A stretch of 64,000 nucleotides of DNA. It comes from Rhizophagus irregularis. Lineage: Eukaryota; Glomeromycota; Glomeromycetes; Glomerales; Glomeraceae. Both the position numbers and the translations under genes were made by a program. Below are positions 37,528 to 49,605 of this stretch, one piece after another; the stretch's first letter is position 1; each line of letters begins with the position of its first letter. The stretch is from contig NC_089447.1 in NCBI RefSeq assembly GCF_026210795.1, positions 1,986,501 through 2,050,500 on the forward strand, given 5' to 3'. The notes under the pieces are model-generated. The model was not told the origin of the DNA. It saw only the letters and a list, made by a program, of their open reading frames with translations, and ran no database searches.

Positions 37528-39778
37528 ATGGATAACACCGCTACATTGGATATCCAGAAATCTCAAAATTCAAAATTTATTTTTCCTTCTCAACAACCTC
37601 AAATTTATGGTGAACAGGCTTTAGATAGATATCCCTATATTAATAGTAATAATCATCTTATCGGTAGTAATAATCTGGAAACACTTTTAAATGCTGCCAT
37701 TGAAGTTGCTCCAACCGGTTTAGCACCTCAAAAACGTAATTTTCCAAATCATTTTGTGGAAAGAAATAATGAAAATCAATCATTATTAAACTTGAACCGT
37801 CGTAACTCTTCGGTTTCACATGAAAAACATTCAAATCAACTTTCTTATCACGAAGAAAATCAAAAAATTAATAATAATATTCAAGAACATACTACTTCTT
37901 CTTATCATCCAAATCGTTTACTTCCTCCTCCTATTACTAATTCACCACGTAAAATTGATTCAAATGGTGTTTTAACTCCTGCTGCTATGTCAATTTCTTC
38001 TTTAATTGATTTAGAACAACCAATGCAATTATCTACACCTTTAACACCTCCAGATACTACTTTAAATATGTTTCCTGGTCTTTCAACTAGTCCAACAAAA
38101 AATTCTCCTATTTCTTCACCTGTTCCTTTAACTTCTTCTTCTTCTATGGTTCCATCTGCTCCAATGTCTGTACCTTCAACTTCTGATTCAATTCCATTCC
38201 CTCGTTTACAACCTTCTCCACCAAGTAATATTTTCTTAAATTCTTTTCCACTTCCAAGTGTTAATCAAGCTATTGGTGATGTTGATCGTTCTCGTAATTC
38301 ACCTCCTCCTTTAATTTCAAATTCAAATAAAAGAAAATGGGATACAACTGATAATAAATCTATAATTGGTGGTAGTCCTTATATAGAAGATTCAAAATCT
38401 TTTTCAAAAATACATCGTTCAATTGATGATTATAAAATTAATGAACCTATACAACCAATGTTATCTTCTCCTTCTCCTTCTCCAAGACTTCAAGATGGAC
38501 AATATCATCAAATTGATGGTAATAATAATTCAAATTCATATCAAATGACTACTATAACTTGTCAACATGCTTCAGTTGCACAAAAATCATATGGAAGTGA
38601 GAAAAGATTTTTATGTCCACCACCTGTAGTTTATATTGATAGACCAAATTGTAGAAATTTTGTTGGAAAACCTGAAATTTCTATGTCAGTTGTATGTGAA
38701 AATGGTGAACGTTCATTAGAACAAAAAACATTAATTGATGAAAATATGAAAGGAACCTTTAAATATTTACATGTTAGTGGAACAGCTAAAGCAAAATATT
38801 TTGAACTTAAATTAAAAATTTTTAAGCAAAATTCAACTATTCCATATGCAGTATTCGATTCATCACCTGTTACTATTATATCAAAACCTTCAAAGAAAAC
38901 TGCTAAAGCAAGGAATGTTTCATCTTGTATATTATCTGGATCTCAAGTTTCTCTTTTTAATCGTATAAATTCACAAACAGTACGAACTAAATATATGGGT
39001 ATTGAAGGAAATCAATTATGCGCTAAAAATTCTTCATGGTCACCATTTGTTATTACAGTTATGAGTAATGATAATAATAATAATAATATAAATAATCATA
39101 ATGGATTAAATTCTTTTACTTCAACAAGTATATTACCAAAAATGACACCACCATCTCCTTCATCATGTTTAAATAATACTATACAAGTAACATATGGTTC
39201 AGAAGTTGTTTTAAGTGATCCAACTACAGGTTTTCAATCTGAACGATTGATTATACGTAAAGTTGAAAAAGGTCGTATTACACAAGGAGCTTGTGGGCCT
39301 GTTAGTCAAATGCAAAAAATCGCTTTACAATGTGCTCGATCAAATAATAGGAGAGAATCTCTTTATCTTAGTGCGGCAGGACCTATAACGATGGATAGTC
39401 CACATTCACAAGATCAATGTACTGTTAGTGGTGCATCACCTTACCTTGGATATCAATCTTCTCGTGTTGTTCATATGCAAAATGTGGAATTTACTAAAGA
39501 ACCATTTAGAATGGTTAATATGCAAAACATTCCATGTACCACAAAAAGTGATACAGTTATTGCTCCAACTACTGTTGAAGAAGTAGATGACTATTTATGT
39601 TGGACGATTGTTGGAATTTGTAAGTATATTTATTATATATTAATTTTTTTTCAATTATTTCATTTCATTTTCATTTAATTCATTTTAATTTATTTATTCT
39701 TTTTTAGCTAAATTTCAATATACATTTTATGAACAATTGCCGTCTGCATCAACTCCAAGTACACCTCTTTCTCAATAA
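37528..39778 (+). CDS. CSL-family (CBF1/Su(H)/LAG-1) transcription factor
   Basis: DNA-binding regulator of the family that mediates Notch in animals; fungi have CSL proteins without Notch. Exons 37528-39619 and 39708-39778 give 720 residues. The first 330 residues are Asn/Ser/Pro-rich and probably disordered. The Rel-homology-like N-terminal domain holds TITCQHASVAQKSYGSEKRF and LCPPPVVYIDR. The beta-trefoil includes ISKPSKKTAKARNVSSCILS, GSQVSLFNRINSQTVRTKYM and LIIRKVEKGRITQGACGPVS, then QKIALQCA and YLSAAGPI. An Asn-rich insert of about 40 residues (NDNNNNNINNHN...) interrupts the trefoil near 39070-39180. I chose the ATG at 37528 (MDNTATLDI). The upstream codons back to 37477 look like leader. 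No clear C-terminal Ig-like domain remains. Confidence 0.9.
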
Positions 39779-42351
39779 GATATTATGAAATTTGAAATTT
39801 ATATGGAATATTGTTTTATTTTTTACTTTTTTTTGTATATAGCCAACCATAAAAATATTTTTCATATGTACATACAAATATATATATATATATGTTAATT
39901 ATATGTAGAGTTATCAGATATTTCTTTTTTTCTTTTTTGTACAGATAAACTAAGATTTTTTTTTTTTTTGTGAATCCTCAAAAAAAAATTATATATATAC
40001 ATTTCTATATCTTCTATCTTAAACCTCTTAAAACCGCGAAAAAATTATTTTTAAGAAAAAAAAACAAAAAAAAAAAGAGACTAATAAAATTTTAACGCGT
40101 CTCAATAAGACTGAAAAAAAAACTGAAAAAAAATTTTTAATAATAAAAAAAAAATGCACGTGCCAAATGTCAAAAATACGCTATATAATAACTGCTATAC
40201 GTATTTAGTAAATTGTCAATAACGTTTTATCAGGTAATCTGTAGAATCTCTAATTACGCAACAATAATATTACATATAAAGTTTCATGATGTTAATGATG
40301 TCATCTATAAATAACTACTTGTCACACTATGTCACGTAATATAACACAGAAGGTAAAGAAGGTAATCACACGAAACCACGGTGTCCAAGAAAGGTTTATC
40401 TATTATCGTCGTACGAAGAATCGGAAGGGAAAGAGCACAATAGATAGAAAATGTTATAGCACTAAATATTCCGGTGTAAATGAAATTATTATTTATATTG
40501 TTCACACAAAATTAAACACAATCTTTTTTTGTATTTCGCCAAATTAACGCTCATTGAAGCCCAAAAAGAAAAAGAAATTCAATTCAAATCACATGCTTTT
40601 AAACCAAGTTTGGGAAGTGACTTAGATGAACAATGAAGTATACCTGTTCTTTACGGCAATCATATGATAATTTAAGGAATGATTTACATTATGTAGGGAA
40701 TCTTCGGATGATGCTTTGAGAATTTTTTTCGTGGGAAAATTATGAGCAAAAAAAAAAATCTAAACTTTATCATAAGTACAATATCAAAATATTTATTTTT
40801 TTTTTCATTATCTAATTACGGTTTAGTTCTCCGTATGCCCAATATGTTCATGTATGTATTCAATCAAAAAAAAAAGAATTAAAAATTCATGCGCTTTTTC
40901 TTTTTTTATTTTGGTAAGGAAAAAGAAAAGAAAAAAAAAAAATTTTTTTTTATATATGTATGTAATGTATGTAAGATCATCATCCCCCACACTTATAAAG
41001 TACCTAAAACTGCATTAGCGCCCAACTTTATCTTTTTTTATACACATTTGTTATCTGTTCTATGTGTGACAAGAAATTAATCTTTGGTTCCTCAAGATAA
41101 AATTGATAAGATCAAAAAATTCATTAAATAATCGTCTTAAAAGACATAAATAGTACACAAGGGGAATAGAACGGAACATTGACATTCTTTTTGCATTATA
41201 ATCGGTCATTTTAAGGAGAGGGCGTTTTGTTATTAAATAAATATCGATTTGACCGATAAGCATTTTTTTATATTTTTCTTTAATATCTGATGATTTTCTT
41301 TGGGGAATTTGTGACTAAGTTTGGGAAAGATGAACCTTTCATTTAAAATAAAAGTGTTGATTTCCGAAACTTTTTTTTTTTTTCATGATTTACAATAGAT
41401 CAAACCGTGGGAATATGACGTGATTAAATCTAAACGTGCGAAAAAAATAAAACGTGAAATCTCAAAAAAAAAAAAAAAAAAAAAAAATGCCACACGCTTG
41501 TCAACTAATGAACAATATTCAAATGATTATGACAGAACAATATATATAACTAGAAAAGGCTTATCTCTTTTCTTTATCATAATGTCATTCCAATAACCTG
41601 TTTTTCGGGTTCTTTCATATTTTTTTTTTCTTTTTTGTTTAAAAAAATTAACAGCCTTACACTTTTAACTATATAAATAATACGGAAATATAAAAACGTT
41701 TCATAGAAGTTTCTTTTAGAAGGTTCATTATTATTTGTCCGTTCCTGTTTTTTATTATTTTTGCGACTTTATTTATTCCTTTATACAATAGAATAATAAA
41801 CGATTCAATGAAACTTGCATGAATTGTTACATCTCTGATAGATTAAAAATTGTCTCATGTAGTTACTCTAAATCCTCTCAAAGAAAAAAATTAATATATT
41901 CGGATTAAAAACGATTAAAGTAAATCGATCTACATCTTACATTATCAGTTATCAATTATTCATTGTTTGCATCCGCAGTAATTTTTTTATTTGGAAAAGA
42001 TCGCTTTTTTTTAATTATTAATTACGAGATCACACGGTCCTAAAGTTTAATCTTTAAAAAAAAGATTTATCTGATCATGTGATGAATTGCGGATAATGCG
42101 GATTACGAAAATGATCTGCGCGGTAATATTCGTAATAATATTCGTAAATATTGCATCAGGATGCGTCGGGAATGCGCCGGGAATGAGCCGGACTGCGGGT
42201 ATTTTTTACTACGGAATGCTTTAACTAATATATAATAAATCATAAAGCTGAAAATTTTGTGATGCAAAGAAAAAAAAAAAGAACATGTTAATTCTTGAAT
42301 AATAGGATTTTTCTTTTTTTAATTCAAGTTTTGATTTTTTTTCACAAATAT
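39779..42351. other. Intergenic region with poly-A/T tracts and a short GC-rich repeat
   Basis: About 2.6 kb. The frames at 40329-40547 and 40889-41080 are low-complexity and unsupported. At about 42155-42200 is a GC-richer patch with three to four imperfect copies of a 12-bp unit (GCGCCGGGAAT type), in contrast with the AT-rich context, about 150 bp upstream of the F-box gene. Confidence 0.45.
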
Positions 42352-43701
42352 ATGGAAAGTGATCTTGAGAATTTTCGACAACAATGGCAACAAGAAATAT
42401 TACAACAAGGACAACAAAATCAAGATTTGAAAGATGTCAATGTTTCAATCATCACAAATAAACAAAAAGACACGATTAATTTAGAAAATTCAACGTTAAT
42501 TCCTCTAATCGAAGAATCAAAAAATGATGGATTAATCAATTCATTTCGTAATACGATACTTGATTTATTACCATTGAATCCAACCAAAAAAATTCATATA
42601 TCAAAACTTCCAAATGAATTAATAATTTGTATTCTCAAACAATTAATTCTTACTGGAGATGTGAATTCTTTGGAAAATGGATTTGCATTGGTTTGTAAAA
42701 AATTCTTTTTATTATCAAGGGATAGTTCGATATGGCATTTATTATGTGAAAAATTTTATTGCAATAATGTGAATAATCATAAAGAATTGATCCAAATATG
42801 CGTAAATGCTCACGGAAATGATTGGAGAAGAATGTATATTGAAAGGTAAAATATAAATTAAAAGTTTATCATAATTAAATTATGCGTATTAAACTTCATT
42901 TTTTTTTTTAAGGCCACGCGTAAGATTAGATGGAGTTTATATTTCAAAGTGCAAGTATCTAAGGTAAAAATTACTTTCTTCACTAAGCGAAATTGAAATA
43001 ATTGAAATACAGTTTAAGAATCATTATCTTATTAATTTTTATTATTTTTATTATTAGGCCTGGATTGGCGGAAAATACGTGGATACAACCAATTCATCTT
43101 GTAACTTATTACAGATATATTAGACTTTTTTCAGATGGTTCATGTATAACATTATTAACTACAAAAGAACCATCAAAAGTTGTAAAGAATTTTGATAAAT
43201 TTGTTCATATGTTAAAAATATCAAAGAAATTTAAAAATTTTATGATTGGATATTGGAAAGTCATAAAAAATGATGATGATACTGATGATATTTCAAGAAA
43301 GAATCAAGTGATTATAGAGGCTAATGATAAGGATTTACCTAAATTTACTTTTCATTTGAAATTTGATTTGAAATCAACATCTATTGGAAAATTTAATAAA
43401 CTTTCTTGGATTGGTATGTAATTTTATTTTAAACAATAATACGTAAAAAAATATTTCTTTTTTTTTATTATCTTTATTTTTTTTAAAAATAAATTTTTTT
43501 TTATTTTAGAATATTATAGTGTTAATAATCTAACAACCGAAAAAATTGAATTATTGTTGAAAAATGAGAATAATTTTTATTTTAGTAAGGTAAACAAACC
43601 TTCCAAAATTTTTCCCACTAATTTACCATTGTAAATATTATATTATTAACTAATTATTTTTTATGTTATTATAGGTAAAAAGTTATGATGTGAATTTATA
43701 A
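42352..43701 (+). CDS. F-box protein of the FBXO9/Hrt3 type
   Basis: Substrate receptor of an SCF ubiquitin ligase. Exons 42352-42845, 42913-42963, 43058-43413, 43510-43589 and 43675-43701 give 1008 nt, 335 residues. The F-box starts near residue 80: HISKLPNELIICILKQLILT, then FALVCKKFFLLSRDSSIWHL. The FBXO9/Hrt3 C-terminal module is clear: RPRVRLDGVYISKCKYLRPG, HLVTYYRYIRLFSDGSCITL, LTTKEPSKVV, KKFKNFMIGYWKV, FNKLSWIGYYSV. Animal FBXO9 acts on TOR-pathway factors under growth-factor withdrawal; that role here is not shown. Upstream TPR-like sequence found in some homologues is not evident. The ATG at 42352 is preferred to alternatives upstream. Confidence 0.9.
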
Positions 43702-44305
43702 CAAAATTTTATTCATTAAATATTTTGATTTTTTTTTTTATATAATTCTAAATTTTTGATATTATCATTATCATTATAAATAAAATAATTCTTTTATTGA
43801 CGTCCGAAATTAAAGAATTTTAAATTGTCCAAATTTTATAATTATGTTTATCATCTTTCGCAAGGTTCAATTAAAAAAAAAAAATTTAAATGAATGTATG
43901 ACAACATAACCACCCAAAGTACAATTTTAATCAATTAACTTTGAGTTATTTCTCAAACAATTGCCATTTCATTTAACTAGATCACCAGGACCGAATGCTT
44001 GCTAAAATATTAAAAAGGCATTCAGGCAGAATTCTAGTATACGAATGATTGATTGATTGCTTTTTTTTAAAAAAAAATTATCACCTATTTGTGTAATTAT
44101 TAACAATTATGGGATTTTGTGTCATGTACCTGTAATTATCAATTACATCAATAGATAAGGCCGTTCAAATTAAATAACTGAGAAGAGTGATGAGATGTAT
44201 TTCCAAAAATTTCAGTATATTGCGTACTGAATTCAAACAATTTAATTTGATATTAAACTCAATCATACAATAACAGGTCATTTTTAAGCTGAGAGGCCAA
44301 TAGTC
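43702..44305. other. Intergenic region
   Basis: AT-rich sequence between the F-box gene and the 5S rRNA gene; a T7/A9 hairpin-like run lies near 44062-44080. No coding potential seen. Confidence 0.5.
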
Positions 44306-44321
44306 AAAAAAAAAAAAAAAA
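44306..44321 (-). terminator. RNA polymerase III terminator of the 5S gene
   Basis: A run of 16 A on the plus strand, hence T16 on the minus strand, directly after the 3' end of the 5S rRNA. T-runs are the standard Pol III stop. Confidence 0.85.
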
Positions 44322-44437
44322 GTTACAGCACCCAGTATTCCCACGTTGTCCCCAACCGTAGTACTGACTGGGCCATCAGTGGCTTAACTTCGGAGATCGG
44401 ACGGGTTCCGGTGCTTTTCACTGTGTATGGCCGTAAC
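44322..44437 (-). rRNA. 5S ribosomal RNA
   Basis: Minus-strand sequence of about 116 nt starting GTTACGGCCATACACAGTGA and ending GGGAATACTGGGTGCTGTAAC. The ends pair to form helix I (GTTACGGC with GCTGTAAC, one mismatch-type pair). Internal promoter blocks fit box A (GAAGTTAAGCCACTGATGG) and box C (CGGTTGGGGACAACGTGGGA). A T-run follows at once. Single copy in this window, not in an array. Confidence 0.95.
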
Positions 44438-44686
44438 TGACAGATTTATTTATTAAATTTTTTTAAATCTTTATTTTCTTGTAAATTTTTATTAACATTT
44501 CGCGTCATTTCTCAAAAAATTTACGTATTTCATGAGAATTTTTATTCTTGTACGTACGTTAGTCTTACCATCTTTTTTTTTAAAGAATTAACACGAATTA
44601 CATGATCAACTACTATAATAAATTAATCGGCTTATCTTGGTATTTAGGACCAATTAGTATATCTAGGATGATAAAAAAGTCTAGTT

Positions 44687-44727
44687 TAGTATATAAATGG
44701 GTCGGATGATAACCCATTTATATACTA
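44687..44727. repeat. Perfect 16-bp inverted repeat (hairpin)
   Basis: TAGTATATAAATGGGT at 44687-44702 and its exact reverse complement at 44712-44727 with a 9-nt loop; flanking CTAG sequences extend the symmetry imperfectly. Role unknown; could be a decayed MITE core. Confidence 0.6.
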
Positions 44728-44941
44728 CTAGATCAGTAAATAACTAATAATATTATGATCCGTTCCATTTTTAAGAAGTTCTCCAAGAGATTGGATAATT
44801 TTGATTCTTCTTCTTTTAAATTATATTGTATGGTTAAATTTTTAAAACTGAAATGATTTTTTTTTTTTGAAAAAATAATTCACATAAAAATTCAAAAATT
44901 AATATTAAAATTATTTTTAAATAATCTTAGTATATTGAGCC

Positions 44942-45277
44942 ATGATGGGCGATTTCACACAATCCGATACCTCCCAACCTCAATTCACGATAGTTGATTC
45001 TCTTGGAAACAATCTGACCCCAATAGTCATTAACGGGACAACATGTTTTGATATCATGGAATCCCGCGGATATAACATTCAGCTTGAACGGTCAGGTTTT
45101 CTTCACGCTAAAAACACAGATCCAACAATGTACAGTTCTTTTTTTGACAGAGCAATAATGGGAGGAGAAAAAAGAAAAATTTCTAATAAGAGTATGCAAG
45201 AAGTGAATGTAAACTGGATATTAAATTCTCAGGAACCAACTCCAATTGCTTTTTTTCGTTTAACGCTCAGAAACTAA
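44942..45277 (+). CDS. Small hypothetical protein (111 aa)
   Basis: Begins MMGDFTQSDTSQPQFTIVDS and ends FFRLTLRN. Composition is that of a soluble globular protein, not translated AT-rich noise, and codon use resembles the real genes here. No signal peptide or membrane helix and no family recognised. The start follows a TAGTATATTGAG stretch that could serve as a TATA-like element. It could be a whole small gene or the first exon of something larger; the downstream sequence offers no clear continuation. Confidence 0.45.
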   Translation: MMGDFTQSDTSQPQFTIVDSLGNNLTPIVINGTTCFDIMESRGYNIQLERSGFLHAKNTDPTMYSSFFDRAIMGGEKRKISNKSMQEVNVNWILNSQEPTPIAFFRLTLRN

Positions 45278-45559
45278 ATGATTGGAACAATGGTAATAAC
45301 CCACTATTAATCATTGCAAATTTGCAACCATGATTATTGCGTTTCGTCATTAGATTCTGCTCTTTATAACATAAGCCTCCCAATTTTTTTGATTTTTCAC
45401 ATTAGGTTTATTTGGTCGTACTGATCTAAAATGACAGAATTGGATACTACGCTCTTCTCTGTTGCTGTTCGCCACTTTTAATCATTTTATTATTGGCGTT
45501 TCTTTTGTTTTTATTTCTCCTGGAGAATCTTACTAAACTTCTAGTATTACTTGTGTATT

Positions 45560-46140
45560 TTGGATATAAGTGGATAAGGTAGATTCGTCATTCTTTTGCA
45601 AATTGACAAAAATGCCGATACTTGCAAGATATTTCTTAAGGAAAACTACTTCAATGAAATTTCCAACGAAGTTTTCTAAAGAAACAAAAAAACAAGTTAC
45701 TTTATGGGGTGAAATTATTCGAAATAAACATAAGGATGATGGTGATGATGAAATTTTTTGAAAGACCCGTTATTAATAATTGAATTACTTTGGGAGTTAT
45801 CCTTGGATTGCATCGATCAAAAATTAGAATTGTAAAAAAAGAATGAGAATAAACCACATTCAAATTTCATTGAAGGTTTATCGCAGATAATTACAACGTT
45901 GGATATTTTCTTGGACACATCTTCGCAGGAGTCCGAAAATGATGAATTTTACATTAAAATTTATGAATATAATCAACCAGTTCTTATCAGCCGAAATATT
46001 ATTATGAGAGGTATTAAACCCTACAGCTGAGCAAATACAACACGCAAAGAAACAAAGGGAACAGATTTATGATGATAAATTTATTTTACTTCTAGTAAAC
46101 CTCCAGAAAACGCTCCTGAATGGGCGTACAACAAGAAGAA
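45560..46140 (+). pseudogene. Degenerate coding remnant, unidentified
   Basis: Protein-like segments occur in different frames with stops between them: LTKMPILARYFLRKTTSMKF and KETKKQVTLWGEIIRNKHKD (45570-45761), then EGLSQIITTLDIFLDT (about 45872-45920), then NPTAEQIQHAKKQREQIYDD near 46020-46078, and PPENAPEWAYNKKK near 46100. Composition is unlike the flanking AT noise. I infer a decayed gene but cannot name it. Confidence 0.35.
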
Positions 46141-47936
46141 GATATATGACAAAACAGACACATAAACACAGAAACTGATGTTGCCAACAGTATAACCATA
46201 AATATTCTATTTTCTGGGAGGAAATAATTAAATATCAGAGAAAATAAAAAGTTTCCATATGATAAAATTTCTGAAATTCGAGTTACTTCATTGTTTGGTA
46301 AATTAGATTTAAGCCAAGAAAGGAAGAAGATGATCATGATGATGAGATCAAAAAGTTTTTCTAACTTCATTTTCTGGATTATTAATTAAAGGAACTCAAA
46401 ACTATATTCCCAAAGCAACACTTGCAACAATCAAATTCTGTAATCGCATTTAACAGTATGCAGACAGTAGATGAAGCTCCAGAAACAGTATGCAGACAGT
46501 AGATGAAACTCTCAGAGATTTATATAATGTTTATCATAACACTGCAAGATCCTATTGTTGGACGAGTATATGTGATGGAATTTCGCAGGGCCAATACATT
46601 TTATGAGAAGTTTTAAACCTATAGTAAGTTAGGTTTTATAGATTTCCTTTCCCCTTTTTCATTTACTTATTTGTCTTTACCACAGCTCAAAACCATGAAG
46701 AAAATTTTAAATGTTCACAAGAAACTTAAGTTTTTTCATGCTAAATTCAAGACTTCAAAGTGTTTTTTTTTTTTTGCATTAAGTAATTTTGATGTTAATA
46801 GTATTTTAAAAATATTGAGCTTACTACTTGTTAATAAATAACTGCAAAACTGAATTATTTTCACGAAATATATGCTTACTGAAAAAATAATTACCTGATA
46901 AAACATAAAAGTATTTAAAGTTTCAAGTTTACTAGATAATTTGGAATATCTACATATGAGTCTTCGTAATATCAAACATACCTTAAGGCAATCCAATTTT
47001 CTTCGCACAATTCTTGATCCCGTGCTTACTGTTTGATAAAATTTTTGGGATCTCGGTGGAAAAATTTTATATATTTTTCAATGCTCTCCTTGTACTTCGA
47101 TTGCAAATCCATATTATGGGTAATAAATGTAAAGTTCTGGAGTTTAAAGAAAATCAGGTCGCGTATCTTAGGTGGCGGTCCAAGATATTTTGATATAATA
47201 CTATGACATAGTCTCTCACCTTTATATTTACTGCAATATGGACACCATGTGTTTTGATTTTATAACGGAGAAACAAGCATATTTGCGACCTTCGCCACAA
47301 CGCCATAATAATGGCAAATCACCATTAATATATTTTCAGAAATGCATAAACCAATTGACGTCTTTAAGAGTATATTTCACATTGCCTACACAATAAGGTG
47401 TTATTTCTACATACAAAATTAGTGAAAGCATTTCATTCATGACCTAAAGCACAATAATGGTAACTCGCCATTAATAATTTTATCAAAAAGGCGTTCACCA
47501 TTTCTTTCGTGCGCAATTTTTCTAGCAATATCAAGTGTGAATTCTATCGACTCGAAATATTTACTATATCTTTAATGAAAAAATTATCATACAGTGACGA
47601 ATAGTATATAACGGATAATGCATATTCAATTTGAGTCAAAGAACGGTACATTATATTTAATATATTTTTCAATACAAGTTACACAATCTGTTATACACAA
47701 ATAAGAAGTGAAAATTTATTTGAAAAGAATAATTTCAAGAATTTACATAATATATTTTCTGGTCCCCATACGTATTTATTATTTATGGCAAGATTCCTTA
47801 TTCTATTCCATTTAAAGAGTATTTAATTATTGTGAAACTATGCAAAACCAAAAAAAAAACGCCAATTTTCATCTTATAGAGAGAATTAAATGAAAATTAA
47901 CGAATCTTTGATACGATTTATTATAAAATTTACTCT
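46141..47936. other. Gene-poor region with decayed minus-strand coding traces
   Basis: A direct duplication of ACAGTATGCAGACAGTAGATGAA lies near 46455-46510 (34-bp period). On the minus strand, about 46960-47320, short protein-like frames (GPPPKIRDLIFFKLQNFTFI, ARDQELCEENWIAL) are split by stops. Two related blocks with AATAATGGCAAATCACCATTAATA and AATAATGGTAACTCGCCATTAATA occur about 150 bp apart (47.30 and 47.45 kb). Nothing intact. Confidence 0.35.
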
Positions 47937-48927
47937 CTAAAGTGTAATCTTTTCTAATTCTCCCAGAATTGTTCCCGCCTTTTCCCTGATCTTTTCAAAA
48001 TCAAGTTCGTAATCGTCTTCAGGAGTAATTTCATCCCTTCCCTCGAATGACAATGGAATGTAACTTTCGGCAAGGCCAAAAAATTCCGAACTTTTAATAT
48101 ATACTTCTTCGCTATAGCGATTTCTATCATTACGATGGATCCTTAAATATTCTAGAACTAAATCGTCACGTTCGCCTTCAGAATTGGCAATTTGTTCGAG
48201 TATGTCTTCGTATACTAAAAGTATGATCGCCCTTAATTTGTATGGTGGTTTGGTCTTCGTCGAGTACCCATCCGGACCATAAAAAATAATCTTTCTCCCC
48301 TCCACGATAAATTATAAGACATCGGTACGATGTGTGATCAACTACAAAGTACGCACCTTGATTTTTGTATGTGCCAAGGTTAACATCATTTGCATTTCTG
48401 TCAATAAATGCTTGAAGGGTTTCTAGAAGTTTTTTACGATTTTGACTATTCCAGTCGTCATCTCGATCGAATCCCCAATCGGTTTTGTGATGACTAAATA
48501 AGTGTTGCAACCCTTTTTCGACATAATGTACACGAGACTTGTCAAAATGTGCAAAATCTGGGCTGAGTACATTCATGTGTGCATAAGTTTTATACACGTT
48601 ATGAGATTCGTATGTGTTTAACCTGATTTGATTTTGACTAGATACGGTTCCAATCCAATAAGAGCCAGTAAAAGAATATCGACCATCGGTTAAAGTTTCA
48701 CGATGGCTATGGTTGGCGATATAAAACCAATGTCCAGTGAGCCAATCCGTATTTTCTTTACTATTATTCTCATACAATCCGATCCAGTCCCATGTTGATG
48801 GCGTAATAATGGACCATTCAAATTTGAGACAACCTGACTTTATAACGCACTTTATGTAACAAATTTCTCTTCCTTCCGGTTCATTCATAGTTCTTTGGAC
48901 ATGAATGTTTTGTTGATCTTCATCCAT
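47937..48927 (-). pseudogene. Hypothetical protein, frame disrupted near its 3' third
   Basis: An ATG at 48927 opens a frame of 249 codons (MDEDQQNIHVQRTMNE...). It contains FEWSIITPSTWDWIGLYENN, which faintly recalls the DWIG core of SKICH domains, and WLTGHWFYIANHSHRETLTD. A second frame, 47937-48305, overlaps it by about 128 bp, has no ATG of its own (GTG at best) and encodes an acidic, plausible C-terminus (GRDEITPEDDYELDFEKIRE ... ILGELEKITL). No intron with proper edges restores frame. The simplest reading is one gene of about 320-330 residues with a single-base indel near 48.2-48.3 kb, real or from sequencing. Function unknown. Confidence 0.5.
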
Positions 48928-49595
48928 CCTTTGAAATAAAGAGAAAATTTGTCGAGTAGAAGAAAGGAAATTTCTGAGTGAGAAAAATTTTCATTCGTAT
49001 TATATACTGTAAACAATTAAATTGACATTATTAAAAAGAAAAATGCAGCTTAGAAACATCATCATCCTACTTCTAAAAATAGATTTTTATTATACTGATC
49101 AAATGAACAATTATGATAGACTTTATTACTTTTATTCAAATTTTGGCACATGAATGCCGAAACAATAAACATACGAATAAAGTCAATTAACTTTTTTTAA
49201 ATCTAGCTCCTAGTCCCTTATAAGTTTGTTCTTCCCTTTTTGAAGTTCGAGAGATGCATTTAATCCAAAGATTTACGTTTCGAGGGGCTGTCTAAAAGCA
49301 TTTCCCCTACATCGCCATAAAAAATTCTCACAGGAGTGCCACACTTAATTCCATTTAATTTTGATAGAAAAAATTTTCTTGATACGGGAGATATATCCTA
49401 CCTGTCACATGATTTCGCGAATATGTAAATTTAATATAAATTTTATTAACTTTGCCAATATTTAATACAATAAATTTGCCCATTGCCCAAATTTCCTAAT
49501 TTATATACTTTTACATAACCAATAAACGGATCTGTATTATACCCTACATATGGGGACGGGTTGTCCAGGTTCGTATGGTTCTCAACAAGGTGATA
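48928..49595. other. Intergenic region
   Basis: Upstream region of the frame-disrupted gene. No credible ORF, RNA or repeat recognised. Confidence 0.4.
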
Positions 49596-49605
49596 CTGTT
49601 CAGAT

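Noticed and set aside
40329-40547. 72-aa basic ORF
   Set aside because: No recognisable similarity, AT-rich context, no splice or start support.
46092-46370. 92-aa hydrophobic minus-strand ORF resembling a small membrane protein
   Set aside because: It overlaps plus-strand degenerate coding traces and has no family match; hydrophobicity is expected from T-rich codons.
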